The translations under genes were made by a program, and so were the position numbers. Source: Phallusia mammillata (taxonomy: Eukaryota > Chordata > Ascidiacea > Phlebobranchia > Ascidiidae). Taken from it: a DNA stretch of 64,000 nt. Position 1 is the stretch's first letter, and every line of letters starts with the position of its first letter. The DNA lies in the NCBI GenBank assembly GCA_003260075.1, contig QLIY01000426.1:31540-95539 (forward strand). The letters run 5' to 3'. The notes beneath the pieces are model-generated. The model saw only the letters and a program-made list of their open reading frames with translations, did not search any database and was not told the DNA's origin. Positions 61,206 through 64,000 of this stretch are shown here, in pieces.

Positions 61206-61292
61206 GCGCATTTTTCTTCACTCGCTTACTGATCTCTATTGTGCCATCGCGCTTGCTCACAAAAATTTGGAATCGAGATTTCAAATCGGACG

Positions 61293-61310
61293 TGACGTCA
61301 AATCACGTGA
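61293..61310. promoter_or_regulatory. CRE and E-box pair upstream of the hnRNP gene
   Basis: TGACGTCA (61293-61300) and TCACGTGA (61303-61310) are adjacent palindromes, matching CREB/ATF and bHLH-ZIP (USF/MITF type) sites. They lie about 300 bases before the hnRNP start codon. Confidence 0.55.
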
Positions 61311-61603
61311 CGAGGGAACGCGGTTCTCGGCCGAACTGCTTCAGCTTCTTTTCGAATTATTTGTTCCTTTTGGAGGTGCTTGCTGCTTGCTACCTATATG
61401 TGCGGGGCGGGGTTTAAGCTTTGTTTGTGTTTTTGAGCAGTGCTTAGCATTTTGTAACGTTTAATTGTAACATCTGTTTATCGTGGGAAACTTTTTATTT
61501 GCGAACGAGAGAACAATCAAAAACTTGAAACTGAGCCAAATTTTTCTTGTTTTTTCGTGGGAAAATTATTTTATCAGTTTCCCACTTGCGCAATCGAACA
61601 AAA

Positions 61604-63849
<2,246 letters not shown>

Positions 63850-63888
63850 GTAAGTTGATAAATCAAGTGAATCAATTCATGGTTTGGA

Positions 63889-64000
63889 ATTATGGGTCCC
63901 CTTCCCTGAAGGGGACACATATTGATTTTACTCAAATTGTTTTTTTTATGGGTCCCCTTCCCTGAAGGGGACACATATTGTTTTTGTCCGTATTTTTTTT
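63889..64000. repeat. Tandem pair of R4 hairpin heads
   Basis: Two direct copies (starting at 63889 and 63949) of the hairpin GTCCCCTTC-CCT-GAAGGGGAC followed by ACACATATTG. The second continues past the window edge. Same family as 12061-12295 and 19755-20035. Confidence 0.65.

Larger units (their letters stand above)
58939..61603. other. Region between integrin beta and the hnRNP gene
   Basis: No gene recognised. A solo hAT-like left end (CAGTGGTCCCCAACC) begins at 59150 and its body resembles 9970-10150 in SF3B1 intron 6. Possible integrin poly(A) signals are AATAAA at 59872 and later. The last 400 bases should be the hnRNP promoter. Confidence 0.45.

Overview
The window is eukaryotic and most likely comes from a solitary ascidian of the Ciona type. 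The evidence is the AT-rich, compact, intron-containing genes with GT/AG introns, an ascidian cholinergic locus, very high allelic divergence, and an exact copy of the 16-nt Ciona trans-spliced leader (as I remember that sequence). Five protein-coding genes were reconstructed exon by exon, all on the + strand: SF3B1 (6853-20586), VAChT/SLC18A3 (29870-32660), ChAT (37717-45947), an integrin beta subunit (48391-58938) and an hnRNP A/B-type RNA-binding protein (61604 to beyond the right edge). Once assembly duplications are removed, exon phases join without a break: 1340 codons for SF3B1, 654 for VAChT, 795 for ChAT and 792 for integrin beta.

Layout. 1-6.85 kb is repeat-rich sequence without a recognisable gene and contains mis-joined allelic contigs. 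6.85-20.6 kb is SF3B1 in 22 exons. 20.6-29.8 kb is intergenic, with hAT-like elements, hammerhead-derived repeats and scrambled haplotypes. 29.8-45.9 kb is the cholinergic locus: an intronless VAChT followed by ChAT, whose first coding exon starts directly after a splice acceptor, so a 5' non-coding exon is expected upstream. 45.9-48.4 kb is intergenic. 48.4-58.9 kb is integrin beta in 18 exons. 61.6 kb onward is the two-RRM hnRNP gene.

VAChT and ChAT work together in cholinergic neurons: ChAT makes acetylcholine and VAChT loads it into synaptic vesicles. SF3B1 (U2 snRNP) and the hnRNP act in pre-mRNA processing. Integrin beta is a cell-surface adhesion receptor.

Two things stand out. First, the assembly carries about 30 homopolymer runs, mostly exactly 10 bases. 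Most are followed by a second, slightly diverged copy of the sequence before the run. The runs are C in one contig block and G in the others, which marks them as placeholders between unmerged haplotypes. They break the SF3B1 and VAChT reading frames only on paper. Second, a dispersed repeat carries a hammerhead self-cleaving ribozyme motif on the minus strand. The copy in an integrin intron (52823-52872) has every core nucleotide and all three helices. Two other copies carry decayed hammerheads at both ends in inverted orientation.
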